From: an uncultured Lachnospiraceae bacterium
GTDB lineage: Bacteria; Bacillota; Clostridia; Lachnospirales; Lachnospiraceae
NCBI GenBank assembly: GCA_910579615.1
Contig: CAJTUA010000006.1
Span: 124,001 to 188,000 of the forward strand
Length of the DNA: 64,000 nucleotides
Reading direction: 5' to 3'
Shown here piece after piece: positions 51,069 through 60,232 of this stretch; position 1 is the stretch's first letter, and every line of letters begins with the position of its first letter. The notes under the pieces are model-generated. The model saw only the letters and a list, made by a program, of their open reading frames with translations. It searched no databases and had not been told where the DNA came from. Both the position numbers and the translations under genes were made by a program.

Positions 51069-51977
51069 TTAAGTTTGCAAATCCTTCCCCTCCAACTCCC
51101 TTAGCTGTCTAGTTGCCCGGACAATCATATAAATTGCCATTACAAAAACAAGACCACAGACCGCCGCCCCGGTGGATGCCGTCATAACCTTGCGGAAAAA
51201 CTGATCGTCACCCTGTCCAAACTGATTCAGCATCGCGGTCTCAAGCGCAAGCATGGAAACCAGCGCCGCTGTCAGGTTGATGGCCTTCACCGCGGACAAA
51301 ACCGGACTGCCGTGCCTGCAGAATTTCACAATGTGAACCACCGCCATAATCACGGCATAAAAAGTGTATATTGCCATCACATAAATAAGCACCCCCGGAT
51401 AATCGTACCCGCCATCCTGCCGCACAAGAAACAAAACCATCCCAGAAAGCGCCAGATTCATAAATACAAGCAGCACGCCGCACACCCGGTAGCGCCGGAA
51501 TTCCGCAGAAATGTCAGCCGTTTCCTGCTTTTTGCGTGTTGAGGTCAACAACAAAAAACGCATCATTGCAAGCCAAATATAATAAACTGACAACGTAATG
51601 AGCCATAGCGAATCATACAGGATTCCGGAAATCATTTTTGTGGCGGCATACAGCATATTCACTGCCAGACCAGAATAAAGCGATACCCGTGCCCGGAATA
51701 TAACATCTGTCAGATACCTGCCGCTGATTGGATGGGCAAGCAGTTTTTTCACCCCCGGATGATTGCCAATCCCCGCGCGGACGGCTCTTACAACCCGGAA
51801 AATCCCCGTCACGGTAATAGCCAGCGCGTAAGCCGACAGGACATATGATAAATAGGCAGGCACTCCGACTATCCCCATGGCAAGGACATAAAACACCAGC
51901 GCAAAGGACGGCAGGGCAATCAGCACCGTGGCAGGCAACGGCAGGAAAAAAAATTTTTTTACGATATCCCCAAACAT
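51069..51977 (-). CDS. Multi-pass membrane protein of the two-component operon
   Basis: About 302 residues with eight or so hydrophobic segments. ATG 51977 with GGAGG seven bases upstream is preferred to an ATG two codons earlier that lies too near the ribosome site. It follows the histidine kinase gene closely. No family recognised; it may be the target or a helper of the kinase. Confidence 0.7.
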   Translation of the reverse strand: MFGDIVKKFFFLPLPATVLIALPSFALVFYVLAMGIVGVPAYLSYVLSAYALAITVTGIFRVVRAVRAGIGNHPGVKKLLAHPISGRYLTDVIFRARVSLYSGLAVNMLYAATKMISGILYDSLWLITLSVYYIWLAMMRFLLLTSTRKKQETADISAEFRRYRVCGVLLVFMNLALSGMVLFLVRQDGGYDYPGVLIYVMAIYTFYAVIMAVVHIVKFCRHGSPVLSAVKAINLTAALVSMLALETAMLNQFGQGDDQFFRKVMTASTGAAVCGLVFVMAIYMIVRATRQLRELEGKDLQT

Positions 51978-52015
51978 TTTCATGCCTCCTTTAACACCCG
52001 AAAGGCTACCTTTTC

Positions 52016-53101
52016 TCAATTCCGTAAACTCCTCAATTTCACAACAAACGTACTCCCCTTCCCGACTTCACTCTCCACCGAAATATCACCGTCCACAATA
52101 TCAATCACCCGCCGGACAAGGGCAAGCCCCAGACCATTGCCCTGCATCGCGTGGGAAGTATCCCCCTGATAGAATTTCTCAAAAATATGCTCCCCGACCT
52201 CCGGTCGGATTCCACATCCCGTATCCGCCACCTTTACGAGCGCAGCATCCCCCTGCACCTTTAAGGACAGGAAAATCCTGCCGCCCAGCTCTGTAAATTT
52301 CACCGCATTGGAAAACAGATTGTTCCAGACCAGGGAAAGCAGCTCAGCATCCGTTTTCACATACACATTTTCCTCCACATCCGTTTCAATTTCCAGTTCC
52401 TTTTGCTCCCATGCATCCTCAAACAAAAGCAGGCATTCACAGAGCTGTTCCCCTAAATCATAGGTCTGCCCCGACGGGAAAATCTGTTGGTTCTCCAGTT
52501 TGTTCAGCTTCAGGATATTGGAAATCAAATCCGCGAGCCTTCTTGCGGCATCCGTGATGGCCTTTGCGTACTCCTGCCTTTTTTGCGCCGTAAGCTCCGG
52601 CTGCTGCAGCATGGCTGCGTAATTTTGCATGATGGCAAGCGGCGTCTTTAATTCGTGGGATACATTGGCAATAAAGTCGGTCCGCAGCGTTTCAATGCCG
52701 GAGAGCTCCTTTGCCATTTTATTAAAATAATCCACCACCTCCTCAAAATCACCGAAGCCATGCAGGATGCCCTTTGGCGGATAAACCCGCGCGGACAAAT
52801 CCCCCTGCATAATTTTTTCCGCGGCAGCCACAATCTGTTTTGCAGGCCATTCCACCATATATTTTCTCCGAATCCCGTCAATCACCGTACACAAAAATGT
52901 CAGCAGCATCACATTCAAAAATGTCACCTTCGCCGCCCGCCCAATTTCCAGCTCGGAAAAAGCCGCCGCCGCACTCATTGTATCCAAAAACAAAAGCATA
53001 CAGCAGGTAATGACAAAGGACATTAAAAGAAAATATACCATATAGCGCCGAACGGAGGTGAATATCCGCCAAAAACACTGCTCCCTGCTTTTCCTGCTCA
53101 T
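52016..53101 (-). CDS. Sensor histidine kinase
   Basis: 361 residues. Two membrane segments (about 20-40 and 55-75) and a HAMP-like linker are followed by the H-box FIANVSHELKTPLAIMQNYA (His about 150) and an HATPase domain (about 255-360) with NNLFSNAVKF, VADTGCGI and GNGLGLALV. The very short extracytoplasmic loop resembles intramembrane-sensing kinases of envelope stress. ATGA overlap with the response regulator gene shows coupled translation. Confidence 0.93.
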   Translation of the reverse strand: MSRKSREQCFWRIFTSVRRYMVYFLLMSFVITCCMLLFLDTMSAAAAFSELEIGRAAKVTFLNVMLLTFLCTVIDGIRRKYMVEWPAKQIVAAAEKIMQGDLSARVYPPKGILHGFGDFEEVVDYFNKMAKELSGIETLRTDFIANVSHELKTPLAIMQNYAAMLQQPELTAQKRQEYAKAITDAARRLADLISNILKLNKLENQQIFPSGQTYDLGEQLCECLLLFEDAWEQKELEIETDVEENVYVKTDAELLSLVWNNLFSNAVKFTELGGRIFLSLKVQGDAALVKVADTGCGIRPEVGEHIFEKFYQGDTSHAMQGNGLGLALVRRVIDIVDGDISVESEVGKGSTFVVKLRSLRN

Positions 53102-53772
53102 TTTAACACCGCCTTATAGCCAAGCCCGTGCACCGTCACAATTTCAAATTCCCCGCAGCCTGCAAATTTATTCCGCAGCTTTGTCATATACACGTCCACA
53201 GTGCGAAGCCCGGAGGACGTATCGCCGTCCCAGAATTCATCCATCAGCTGTGAGCGCGTAAACGTCTTTTTCGGGTAGGATAACAGCTTAAAAATCAGAT
53301 TAAACTCGCGCACGGTAAGCGGAAGCTCCTCCCCCTTAAGATATGCTGTATGCTCCTCGGCATCCAGAACCAGGGCACCGATTTCCAATCTGCGGCTCCC
53401 AAAAATTTTCGCACGGCGAAAGAGTGCGCCAATACGCAGCAACAGCTCGTCAAGGTCAATCGGCTTGACCATATAATCGTCGATTCCTGCCTTGTAGCCC
53501 CGCTGTTTTGCCGCAAAATCATCCCGCGCCGTCATAAAGAGAATGGGAATGTCCTGGTTCAGCTCCCTGATGGTTGCCGCAAATTCAAAACCGTCCACCT
53601 CCGGCATCATAATATCGGAAATAATCATGTCAAACAGCGTTCCGCCGTACATTGCATCGTAGGCTTGTTTTGCGCCATGGCAGCCCTCTGCCTCATATCC
53701 GTTTTGGTTCAGGAAAGAACAGACAGCCCGGTTGAGTTCGCGGTCGTCTTCCACAACTAATATTTTGAACAT
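53098..53772 (-). CDS. OmpR-family response regulator
   Basis: 224 residues. Receiver domain (1-115) with acidic pocket VVEDDREL, phospho-acceptor Asp in MIISDIMMPEVDG (about 52), Thr in LFMTARDD and Lys in YMVKPID. The winged-helix effector domain (about 130-224) ends TVHGLGYKAVLK. A TATAAT -10 box lies at 53843-53838 without a clear -35, and GAAATGTTAAAA upstream is also found before the membrane protein gene at 54.1 kb, which may mark its binding site. Confidence 0.93.
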   Translation of the reverse strand: MFKILVVEDDRELNRAVCSFLNQNGYEAEGCHGAKQAYDAMYGGTLFDMIISDIMMPEVDGFEFAATIRELNQDIPILFMTARDDFAAKQRGYKAGIDDYMVKPIDLDELLLRIGALFRRAKIFGSRRLEIGALVLDAEEHTAYLKGEELPLTVREFNLIFKLLSYPKKTFTRSQLMDEFWDGDTSSGLRTVDVYMTKLRNKFAGCGEFEIVTVHGLGYKAVLK

Positions 53773-54085
53773 GTTTTTTGCTCCCCCGCATCCTTGTTTT
53801 TCGTCTTGCTTGCTGATGTAATTTTATCTTTGCACGTATTATACAACGGAAATGTTAAAATTTTGTTTACGTTTGCGGCTTTTTTCTGATTTTTCTGATT
53901 TCTGCCCTGTTTTTTTCTCTATGGGGGTGCGTGCCGTAAGTGGCATGCCGCCTTCCCATTCCATCCTAGGGCTTTTCCAAACAAAACGCGTGCTGCAAAG
54001 CGGCTCGTTTCCATTTACGCACTTGCGCATCAAACAGAAAAGACAGCGCACACTAAAACGCCGTCCCTTCTAAATTCATCAAATA
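53773..54085. other. Gene-free stretch upstream of the response regulator
   Basis: About 310 bp. It holds the TATAAT -10 box at 53838-53843 (minus strand) and the 12-mer GAAATGTTAAAA at 53849-53860. The remaining T-rich sequence shows no coding signal that I can support. Confidence 0.5.
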
Positions 54086-54457
54086 TCATTTCTGAAATCC
54101 AAGACACATTGGAACCAGGCAAACTAGCATGACGATACCGACCATCCCGACAACAATCCCCGGAACCATCATCTGCCACACCATCACCATGCACATCCCA
54201 ACACCCATAACTAAGGCGGACAGTACGCCGTAGAACACTTTCCCAACCATTTTCCAATTCATCGGCTTCCGGTTCCTTGCATTCCTTACAAACCCGGCGA
54301 TTCCCAGAGCCGTAAGGATACCCCCGCCCACCGCGGTGATAACGACACCCTGCGAAAACGCATTCCATTCCGGCAAAAGGCACATACACATCCCAAGCGC
54401 AAACAGCAACCCACCGACAACACCAGCCAACAACGTGATAAATTGATTTTTCTTCAT
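54086..54457 (-). CDS. Small four-segment membrane protein
   Basis: 123 residues with four membrane segments (about 7-27, 37-57, 70-90, 95-118). GVGMCMVMVWQMMVPGIVVGMVGIV matches the paralogous protein at 50631-51005 when the two are aligned. AGGAGG precedes ATG 54457. A possible binding site for the neighbouring response regulator lies about 80 bp upstream. Function unknown. Confidence 0.72.
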   Translation of the reverse strand: MKKNQFITLLAGVVGGLLFALGMCMCLLPEWNAFSQGVVITAVGGGILTALGIAGFVRNARNRKPMNWKMVGKVFYGVLSALVMGVGMCMVMVWQMMVPGIVVGMVGIVMLVCLVPMCLGFQK

Positions 54458-54541
54458 TTTGATAACCTCCTGTTTTTCATTTGATGTTGATATCCTAACG
54501 CTGGTTTGTTTGCGAAATGCTTCTGAATTGTTTTAGAAATG

Positions 54542-54628
54542 TTAAAAAGTTTTTTGTCGGGATAGACCATCCTCTCTGACCCTCCCCGGTGCAGCTATGA
54601 GGACATTCGCATCAATCAGAATCCCCAT
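54542..54628 (-). pseudogene. Truncated PIN-domain toxin remnant
   Basis: The minus strand ATG at 54628 reads MGILIDANVLIAAPG and stops at codon 29. ILIDANVLI is the characteristic start of PIN-domain RNases (VapC-like), with the first catalytic Asp, but more than 100 residues are missing. It overlaps the AbrB-type gene by 13 bp as in intact toxin-antitoxin pairs. It is inactive as a toxin. Confidence 0.65.
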
Positions 54629-54852
54629 GCGTTCTCGTCCTCATTCCTCAGTTCTTTTATAAGCGCCATAACATCATCGTCGGATGTAAGACCAGTCTGC
54701 TCTGCCTGACCTGCCATTTCCCCCTGAAGCATCTGCATGGCATAGACAGCCGAATTAACGATACGAACAGTGCCGCCCTCCACGATAAAAGAAATACGGT
54801 CTCCGCTTGCCACGCCAAGCACCTCACGGACATCTTTTCGCCAAATCTTCAA
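54616..54852 (-). CDS. AbrB/MazE-type antitoxin-like protein, degenerate N-terminus
   Basis: 78 residues. RKDVREVLGVASGDRISFIVEGGTVRI is a SpoVT/AbrB DNA-binding hairpin, and the tail (YAMQMLQGEMAGQAEQTGLT) is typical of PIN-partner antitoxins. The normal N-terminal strand (SKGQITIPK) is not preserved: in frame it reads SRFLKIWRK with no ATG, leaving a TTG at 54852. With its truncated toxin partner, it is probably a decaying pair. Confidence 0.55.
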   Translation of the reverse strand: MKIWRKDVREVLGVASGDRISFIVEGGTVRIVNSAVYAMQMLQGEMAGQAEQTGLTSDDDVMALIKELRNEDENAWGF

Positions 54853-54963
54853 AAATCTGCTAACATCTGGGACAATGAACGGAATGTAATTGACAAACTA
54901 TTTTCAGGAAGTGTGATACGCAAACTTCTTGCGAAGTACAAAAATAAGGAATGGGGGCTCTTT

Positions 54964-55526
54964 CTAATCGGAATCTTCCTCAAGCTCCACCGTGACACTT
55001 TCCCCGTATTCCTCAAACACAGAAACATCCGATGTGATTTTTCCGATTGGCACTACCGGGACGACGGTCTGTTCCCTGCTTGCCTTATAGATTAGCGCGA
55101 TGGATGGTCCCGTGTCCCAGTACGCCAACGACCCAAGTTCATACTCGTACCCTGGCGTTCCGTCATCGGCAATCCGGCTCGGCAAATTAAAAGCCCTCGC
55201 AAAATCCGGAGCAGGATGCCACAAATCCACCGTGAGCGGGAGCATATCGGCAAAGCCGCGAGCTGTCGGATTGTCGTACAAAATGCCAGATAAAACAGTA
55301 TCCCCCGCACTTATCCGAATGGAGCACATGGTAACTGGCACTTCCTCCGGTTCCGCTTCCGAATCCCTTCTGAGCTCTCGCCCATCCCTGCTTCCAAATC
55401 TCCCGCCATCTCCGCTCCGGAACTCAAGCCGGATTCACTCCCTCCCTCTCCTTTGCCGAAAGCAGAGCATCCCGCGAGTACAAAAACGAAAGCCAGACCG
55501 CACAGGGGATAAAACTTCTTTTTCAT
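54964..55526 (-). pseudogene. Frameshifted lipoprotein with a cyclophilin-like domain
   Basis: An ATG at 55526 opens a lipoprotein signal (MKKKFYPLCGLAFVFVLAGC), followed by a Gly/Ser/Glu linker. Near 55361-55372 the frame must shift to continue: the other frame reads DSEAEPEEVPVTMCSIRISA and runs into a cyclophilin-like domain (GDTVLSGILYDNPTARGFA, LPLTVDLWHP) that ends at 54964. The two halves clearly form one gene. The shift lies at a GGG run, so it could be a mutation, a phase-variable site or a sequencing error. It sits in a redox gene cluster. Confidence 0.7.
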
Positions 55527-55541
55527 AATCAATTTTTCTTT

Positions 55542-56687
55542 CTATAAGCATTCCAACAAAATTTCATAAATCTCATCCCGGTCAAGCGTGCGCGGATTCG
55601 TCTTAATCACATTGCAGGTATCCGCCACCCTGCGAAGCATTTCCTTTGTAATTTCCGTTTTCGATTTCAATTCCCCAAGCTTTGACGGCAGATTACATTC
55701 CCGGATAAAACTGCTAAGTGCCGCAATCCCTTCCTCCGCCGTCTCCACGTCAAATACGACCTTTGCAAAACGCGTAAATTTTTCCGGTGCATCCTTTACA
55801 ATATGACGATAGTAAGCCGGGTGGATGACTGCCAGTCCCTGCCCGTGGTTGCAGTCCGTGAACGCCCCGAGCTGATGTTCTATCTGGTGCGCCTGGAAAT
55901 CCGTCACGCGCCCGTTCTTTAAGATGCCGTTTTCCGCCATCGCCGAATCCCACATCAGGTTGCTGCGCGCCTGCATATCATCCGCATTATTTATCAGGCG
56001 GCGCATATTCACAGCCGTATTGCGCATGACCGCCAACGCCAGGTCATCCGAGACATTGTCCTCGTCCGAATTGCCAAGATACGTTTCCATCGCATGGCTT
56101 AAGGTGTCAAATGCGCCGGAAATCACCTGCATATGCGGCACTGTCGCGGTAAGCGCAGGGTCCAGCACCGCAAAGGACGCATACGCTCCCATCACACCTG
56201 TCTTAATCCCCTTCTCCTCATTCGTGATAACCGCGCCGCGGTTTTGCTCCGCGCCCGTGCCGGAGGCTGTGACCACCGCCCCCATCGGCAAAGAATCTGC
56301 CGGGAATGTCTTGTCCACAAACTCCATCTCCCAGATATCCCGCTCTGTTTTTGCCTGCGCCGCCACAATTTTGCAGCAGTCAATCACTGAACCGCCGCCA
56401 ACCGCAAGAATGAAATCAACTTCTTTTTCCCTGGCAAGCGCCGCGCCCTCCTGCACTTTCGCGTAAGTAGGATTCGGCATGATACCCGCAAAATCCACGG
56501 TTTCCTTCCCTGCCTGAACCAGCAATTCCTTTACCCGGTCATAAATTCCATTTTTTTTCAGGGAAGCCCCACCGTAAGCAAGCATAACCGTTTTCCCATA
56601 TTTTCCAAGCTCTGCTGCCAGAGCCTTCTCCAACATGCCATCCCCGAAATATATTTTTGTCGGGTATGAAAAAATAAATTCTTTCAT
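55542..56687 (-). CDS. Iron-containing alcohol dehydrogenase (butanol dehydrogenase type)
   Basis: 381 residues, group III alcohol dehydrogenase. The NAD(P) binding region has FILAVGGGSVIDCCK; metal ligands are in FDTLSHAMETYLG and FTDCNHGQGLAVIHPAYYRH. It resembles YqhD/BdhA enzymes that reduce aldehydes. GAGG lies before ATG 56687. Together with the aldo-keto reductase upstream it suggests detoxification of aldehydes or fermentation to alcohols. Confidence 0.92.
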   Translation of the reverse strand: MKEFIFSYPTKIYFGDGMLEKALAAELGKYGKTVMLAYGGASLKKNGIYDRVKELLVQAGKETVDFAGIMPNPTYAKVQEGAALAREKEVDFILAVGGGSVIDCCKIVAAQAKTERDIWEMEFVDKTFPADSLPMGAVVTASGTGAEQNRGAVITNEEKGIKTGVMGAYASFAVLDPALTATVPHMQVISGAFDTLSHAMETYLGNSDEDNVSDDLALAVMRNTAVNMRRLINNADDMQARSNLMWDSAMAENGILKNGRVTDFQAHQIEHQLGAFTDCNHGQGLAVIHPAYYRHIVKDAPEKFTRFAKVVFDVETAEEGIAALSSFIRECNLPSKLGELKSKTEITKEMLRRVADTCNVIKTNPRTLDRDEIYEILLECL

Positions 56688-56879
56688 TATAACCAACCTC
56701 TTTTTTTAACGTTTTGTATGTTCCCTCCCGCCGCCCAAATCCGCGGGAGAATTTTATGTTCGCCAATCTGCGTTTTTCGCATTATATATTTTTTCCAGTT
56801 TGCGTTTCGCATATTTACTACCATAAAATCTCCCCGGAAATGCTTATCGGAAACATGTTGTTTTTGAAACTCCACCTGT

Positions 56880-57731
56880 TTATGGATGAATTTTCATGGA
56901 ATGCAGCATTTTCACAAATGCCGGGGCATAGTGGTTGACAATTTCACTGTGCCCGATGTCAAGCTCCTCGATTTTTGCCATATCCGCCTCATCCAGCACA
57001 AAATCCCAGATATCCATATTCTGCTCCATGCGGTCTTTGTGCACCGATTTCGGGATAACCACAACACCGCGCTGTACATTCCAGCGCAGCGCAACCTGTG
57101 CGGCGCTCTTTCCATATTTTGCCCCAATTTCCGTCAGAACCGGATGCGTAAAAATCCCGTGGCTGCCTTCTGCAAAAGGTCCCCATGCTTCCGGACATAC
57201 CCCATATTCCTTCATCAGCGCCAACGCATCCTTTTGTTGGAAGAACGGGTGCAGCTCCACCTGGTTTACGGCAGGGATAATCTCCACCGTCTCGCAAAAA
57301 TCAGCAAGCACATGCGGATAGAAATTGCAGACACCGATTGCCCGTAACACACCCTTTTTATATAATTCCTCCAATGCGCGGTATGCGCCGTAATAATCGC
57401 CCATCGGTTGGTGAATCAGGTACAAATCCAGATATTCAAGCCCCAGTTTTTTCATCGAGACCTCTGCCGCCGCCTTTGCCGCCTCATCGCTTGCATCCTG
57501 CACCCACAGCTTGGTTGTAATAAAAAGCTCCTCGCGCGGCACACCGCATTTTTTGATTGCAGCGCCCACCGCCTCCTCATTCCCATAAGCTGCCGCCGTA
57601 TCAATCAGGCGGTATCCGCCCGCGATGGCATCCAGAACGGCCTGCTCGCATACTGCCGGGTCGGCAACCTGGAAAACTCCAAAGCCCTCCATTGGCATTT
57701 TGATTCCATTGTTCAATGTTATAAATTCCAT
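56880..57731 (-). CDS. Aldo/keto reductase
   Basis: 283-residue NADPH-dependent reductase with a TIM barrel. Catalytic tetrad: Asp in RLIDTAAAYGNEE, Tyr in the same motif, Lys in ITTKLWV and His in LYLIHQPMG. VVVIPKSVHKDRMEQN is the cofactor-binding signature. It lies between the flavodoxin-type and alcohol dehydrogenase genes on the same strand. Confidence 0.94.
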   Translation of the reverse strand: MEFITLNNGIKMPMEGFGVFQVADPAVCEQAVLDAIAGGYRLIDTAAAYGNEEAVGAAIKKCGVPREELFITTKLWVQDASDEAAKAAAEVSMKKLGLEYLDLYLIHQPMGDYYGAYRALEELYKKGVLRAIGVCNFYPHVLADFCETVEIIPAVNQVELHPFFQQKDALALMKEYGVCPEAWGPFAEGSHGIFTHPVLTEIGAKYGKSAAQVALRWNVQRGVVVIPKSVHKDRMEQNMDIWDFVLDEADMAKIEELDIGHSEIVNHYAPAFVKMLHSMKIHP

Positions 57732-57781
57732 ATTTTTCTCCTTTTTATATTTAATTTTTTAAAGAATTTCCGCATATCCCT

Positions 57782-58327
57782 TTATATATTCTTTCCCATC
57801 TGGTAGGCTTCCTGCATCGCCTTTGTCCCTGTCACCTCCCCTTTTTGGTATACTCCCTCCCCGTACAGGATTCCTTTTACCTTCGCGCCCGGCAGGCAGT
57901 CCGTAAAGCCGCGCAGCCCGTCCACCGTCCGCTCCATCAGGCGCTTTCCGGCAGCGGCTGTCGCAATAAAATAAAACTCCTTGTCGGCAATCTCCCGGTA
58001 GCGCGGCAGCGTGCGGTCAATCATTGTTTTTAGCTGCCCGCTCATGGCATAAAAATATACCGGCGTGGCCAATACAATAACGTCCGCGTGAACCATTTTC
58101 TCAAGAAGCGCCGCCATATCATCCTTCTGCACACATTCCCTGGTTCCCCTGCACCCGTAGCACGCCATGCATGTGCCGATTCTTTGTTCCTGCAGATAGA
58201 TTTTCAGGGTGGAGTGCCCCGCATCAAGCGCCCCGTGCAAAAACTCTTCACAAAGCAAGTCGCAATTCCCTTCCCTGCGCGGACTCCCAACAATTGCCAA
58301 AACATCTTTTAATTCCTGCTCCATCAT
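57782..58327 (-). CDS. Flavodoxin-fold NAD(P)H-dependent oxidoreductase
   Basis: 181 residues. GSPRREGNCDLLCEEF near the N-terminus is the FMN phosphate loop, and ATPVYFYAMSGQLKTMIDRT is the second FMN loop. Cysteines in CMACYGCRGTREC resemble iron-sulfur flavoproteins. Either ATG 58327 or 58324 could be used; both follow GGGAGG. It lies only a few bases after the flavodoxin-esterase gene. Confidence 0.9.
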   Translation of the reverse strand: MMEQELKDVLAIVGSPRREGNCDLLCEEFLHGALDAGHSTLKIYLQEQRIGTCMACYGCRGTRECVQKDDMAALLEKMVHADVIVLATPVYFYAMSGQLKTMIDRTLPRYREIADKEFYFIATAAAGKRLMERTVDGLRGFTDCLPGAKVKGILYGEGVYQKGEVTGTKAMQEAYQMGKNI

Positions 58328-58329
58328 CT

Positions 58330-60020
58330 TTACCTCCCTTGTATCGAATTATTCGCAAAAATCCCTGTCAGCCATTCATCATAGGCAGGAATCCAGCCTT
58401 GCGTATAACCGTAACCGTGCGGCTGCCCCTCAAGCACATCTAACGCTACCATAACACCCGCCTTTTTCAGCGCTGCAACGCACTTCTCAAACTGCCCCAC
58501 AAAAGGGTCGCGGGTTCCATAGCAAAAATACGTTGGCGGCAGGTCGGAAGCCGCGAACTTTTCAACATCGTCGGAAGCCACACTCAGCCTTCCATAAAAC
58601 GAATAAATCATCCCATCCGCTCCGGCGTCGGCTGAAATCTCATCCAGCTCATCCGGCACATAATCCGCGTCTAACGCTGTACCGTTGACTGTGCCATCAA
58701 AATTTAAAAGCATTTCCCCCGCCAGAATCCCACCTGCGGAAAACCCCATCACGGCAATATCCTCTTCGTCAATCCCGTAAACCTCCGCATGTTTTCGGAC
58801 AAAGCGCACCGCACGCGCTAAGTCGAGTGCTCCTTCCTCCTGCGTGTAAGGGCGCAGCCGATAATTTACGACAAAGCTCTGATAGCCAAGCTTGCTGAGT
58901 TCTTCCGCAACGGGCGTACCCTCCATCTGGTCACTGCGGAATTGGAACGCGCCGCCTGCGTTGATTAACACCGCCCCCTTGACGGGGGTACCCTCCGGAA
59001 CGGGGAAGGTCACAACATAAGGCCGGAAATCCGGGTCATCCGCATAATTCCCATTATTTTGCGTATACTGCGTTTTCGCGGGCATATTGCCCTCCTCCCA
59101 CAGATAAAGCGCCTGGGAATTCTTCGGGTCCGCTGCTGCCGTGGCAACCGTGTCCCCGGTGTTTTCTGATTTTTCCACAGCTGCCTTTCCCGGCTCTTTT
59201 CCTGCTGCCCCATCCAAGTCTCCGGCATTTTCCTCGCCTGCCATCCCGCTCATATCCTCCGCATTTCCCTCTTCTTCCCCCGCATCATAAATCCCGAGGC
59301 TTTCCGCCCAGGAAATCACAGTCTCCCTGGCATCTGCCACGCTATTTCTTGACAGGGAAAGTGTATTGTCACTCACAGAAGCATCCGGCAAAAGTTTCGC
59401 AATCGTGCGCAGCGTGCCAGAAAAGCCGCTCCCGCCGTGGGTCACAAACGGAATCACGGTCTTTGTGCCAAAATCATATTCCTCCAGGAAAGTGTAGACT
59501 GGCATTGGTAAATCCGCCCACCAATTTGGAAATCCTAAAATCACCGTTTCATACTGTTCAAAATTTTCCACCTGATTTTTCAGTTCCGGGCGCGCGCCCT
59601 CGTCCTGTTCGTCCGCCGCATAATCCACCAGCGGATTGTGCTCGAGCGGATACGGCTCTACTGTCTCAATCCGGAACAAATCACCGCCCACGGTCTGCCA
59701 GACCAGCTTTGCCACATACTCCGTATTGCCCAGCTTCTCTCCGTCCGTTACAACGATGCTCGCCCCCGCGACGGCATCCACCGTCTCCACATTCTCCGGC
59801 ACGGAAAAATATGCGATGAGGATGCGGCTGCCCAAGCCTTCCGGATTTCCCTGCGTGCCCGCGGGATTATCCTCCGCGTTGGACAAATCCTTGTTCCCGG
59901 CAGAGGACGCGCTGGGCTGTCCGTTCCCCGGTATCCATATCATCCGTCCCATCCAAGCCACAGGCGGTAAGGCAAAATGTCAGGGCAGCTGCCAATAACA
60001 ATGTGATGTACTTTTTCATA
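58330..60020 (-). pseudogene. Flavodoxin-esterase fusion lipoprotein with a frameshift near its start
   Basis: ATG 60020 (after AAGGAG) opens MKKYITLLLAAALTFCLTAC, a lipoprotein signal. Near 59925-59935, at a GGGG run, the frame must shift by one to enter the long downstream frame. That frame encodes a flavodoxin domain (about 45-225, LIAYFSVPENVE, GFPNWWADLPMPVYTFLEEY), a linker rich in Glu and Gly, and an alpha/beta-hydrolase of the esterase type (about 310-540; GFSAGG nucleophile, GQPHGYG His). The rest is intact, so loss is recent, or the shift is a sequence error or phase switch. Confidence 0.75.
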
Positions 60021-60045
60021 CGGTTCTCCTTTCCTTATGCCCCAA

Positions 60046-60079
60046 TTATAAAGACTTCCGCCCGAAAGCAGAAGTCTTA
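60046..60079 (-). promoter_or_regulatory. Dyad next to a -10 box upstream of the redox lipoprotein
   Basis: AAGACTTC (60052-60059) and GAAGTCTT (60072-60079) form a perfect 8-bp inverted repeat immediately upstream of TATAAT (60051-60046 on the minus strand). Its position in the promoter resembles MerR-type control of aldehyde-responsive operons; no regulator gene is in view. Confidence 0.45.
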
Positions 60080-60177
60080 AAAAGTTTTGGAGTATATACG
60101 AAAAGGTTATAAGACGATGGCGGCAAGTTTCATCCGGGTCTTTGCCAATTTTGATTTGCCCGGAGCAGTCCATGAAA

Positions 60178-60206
60178 ACAAAAACCGCAGGCTTTCGCCC
60201 GCGGTC
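60178..60206 (-). terminator. Terminator of the collagen-like gene
   Basis: On the minus strand ACCGC.GGC pairs with GCC.GCGGT around GAAA, followed by TTTTTG, just after the stop at 60233. Confidence 0.82.
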
Positions 60207-60232
60207 CTTGGTTTTCTTTCCATCTTGTGTTA

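Noticed and set aside
53839..54073. Small ORFs on both strands upstream of the response regulator
   Set aside because: No SD, no recognisable family, and they overlap each other in a T-rich regulatory region.
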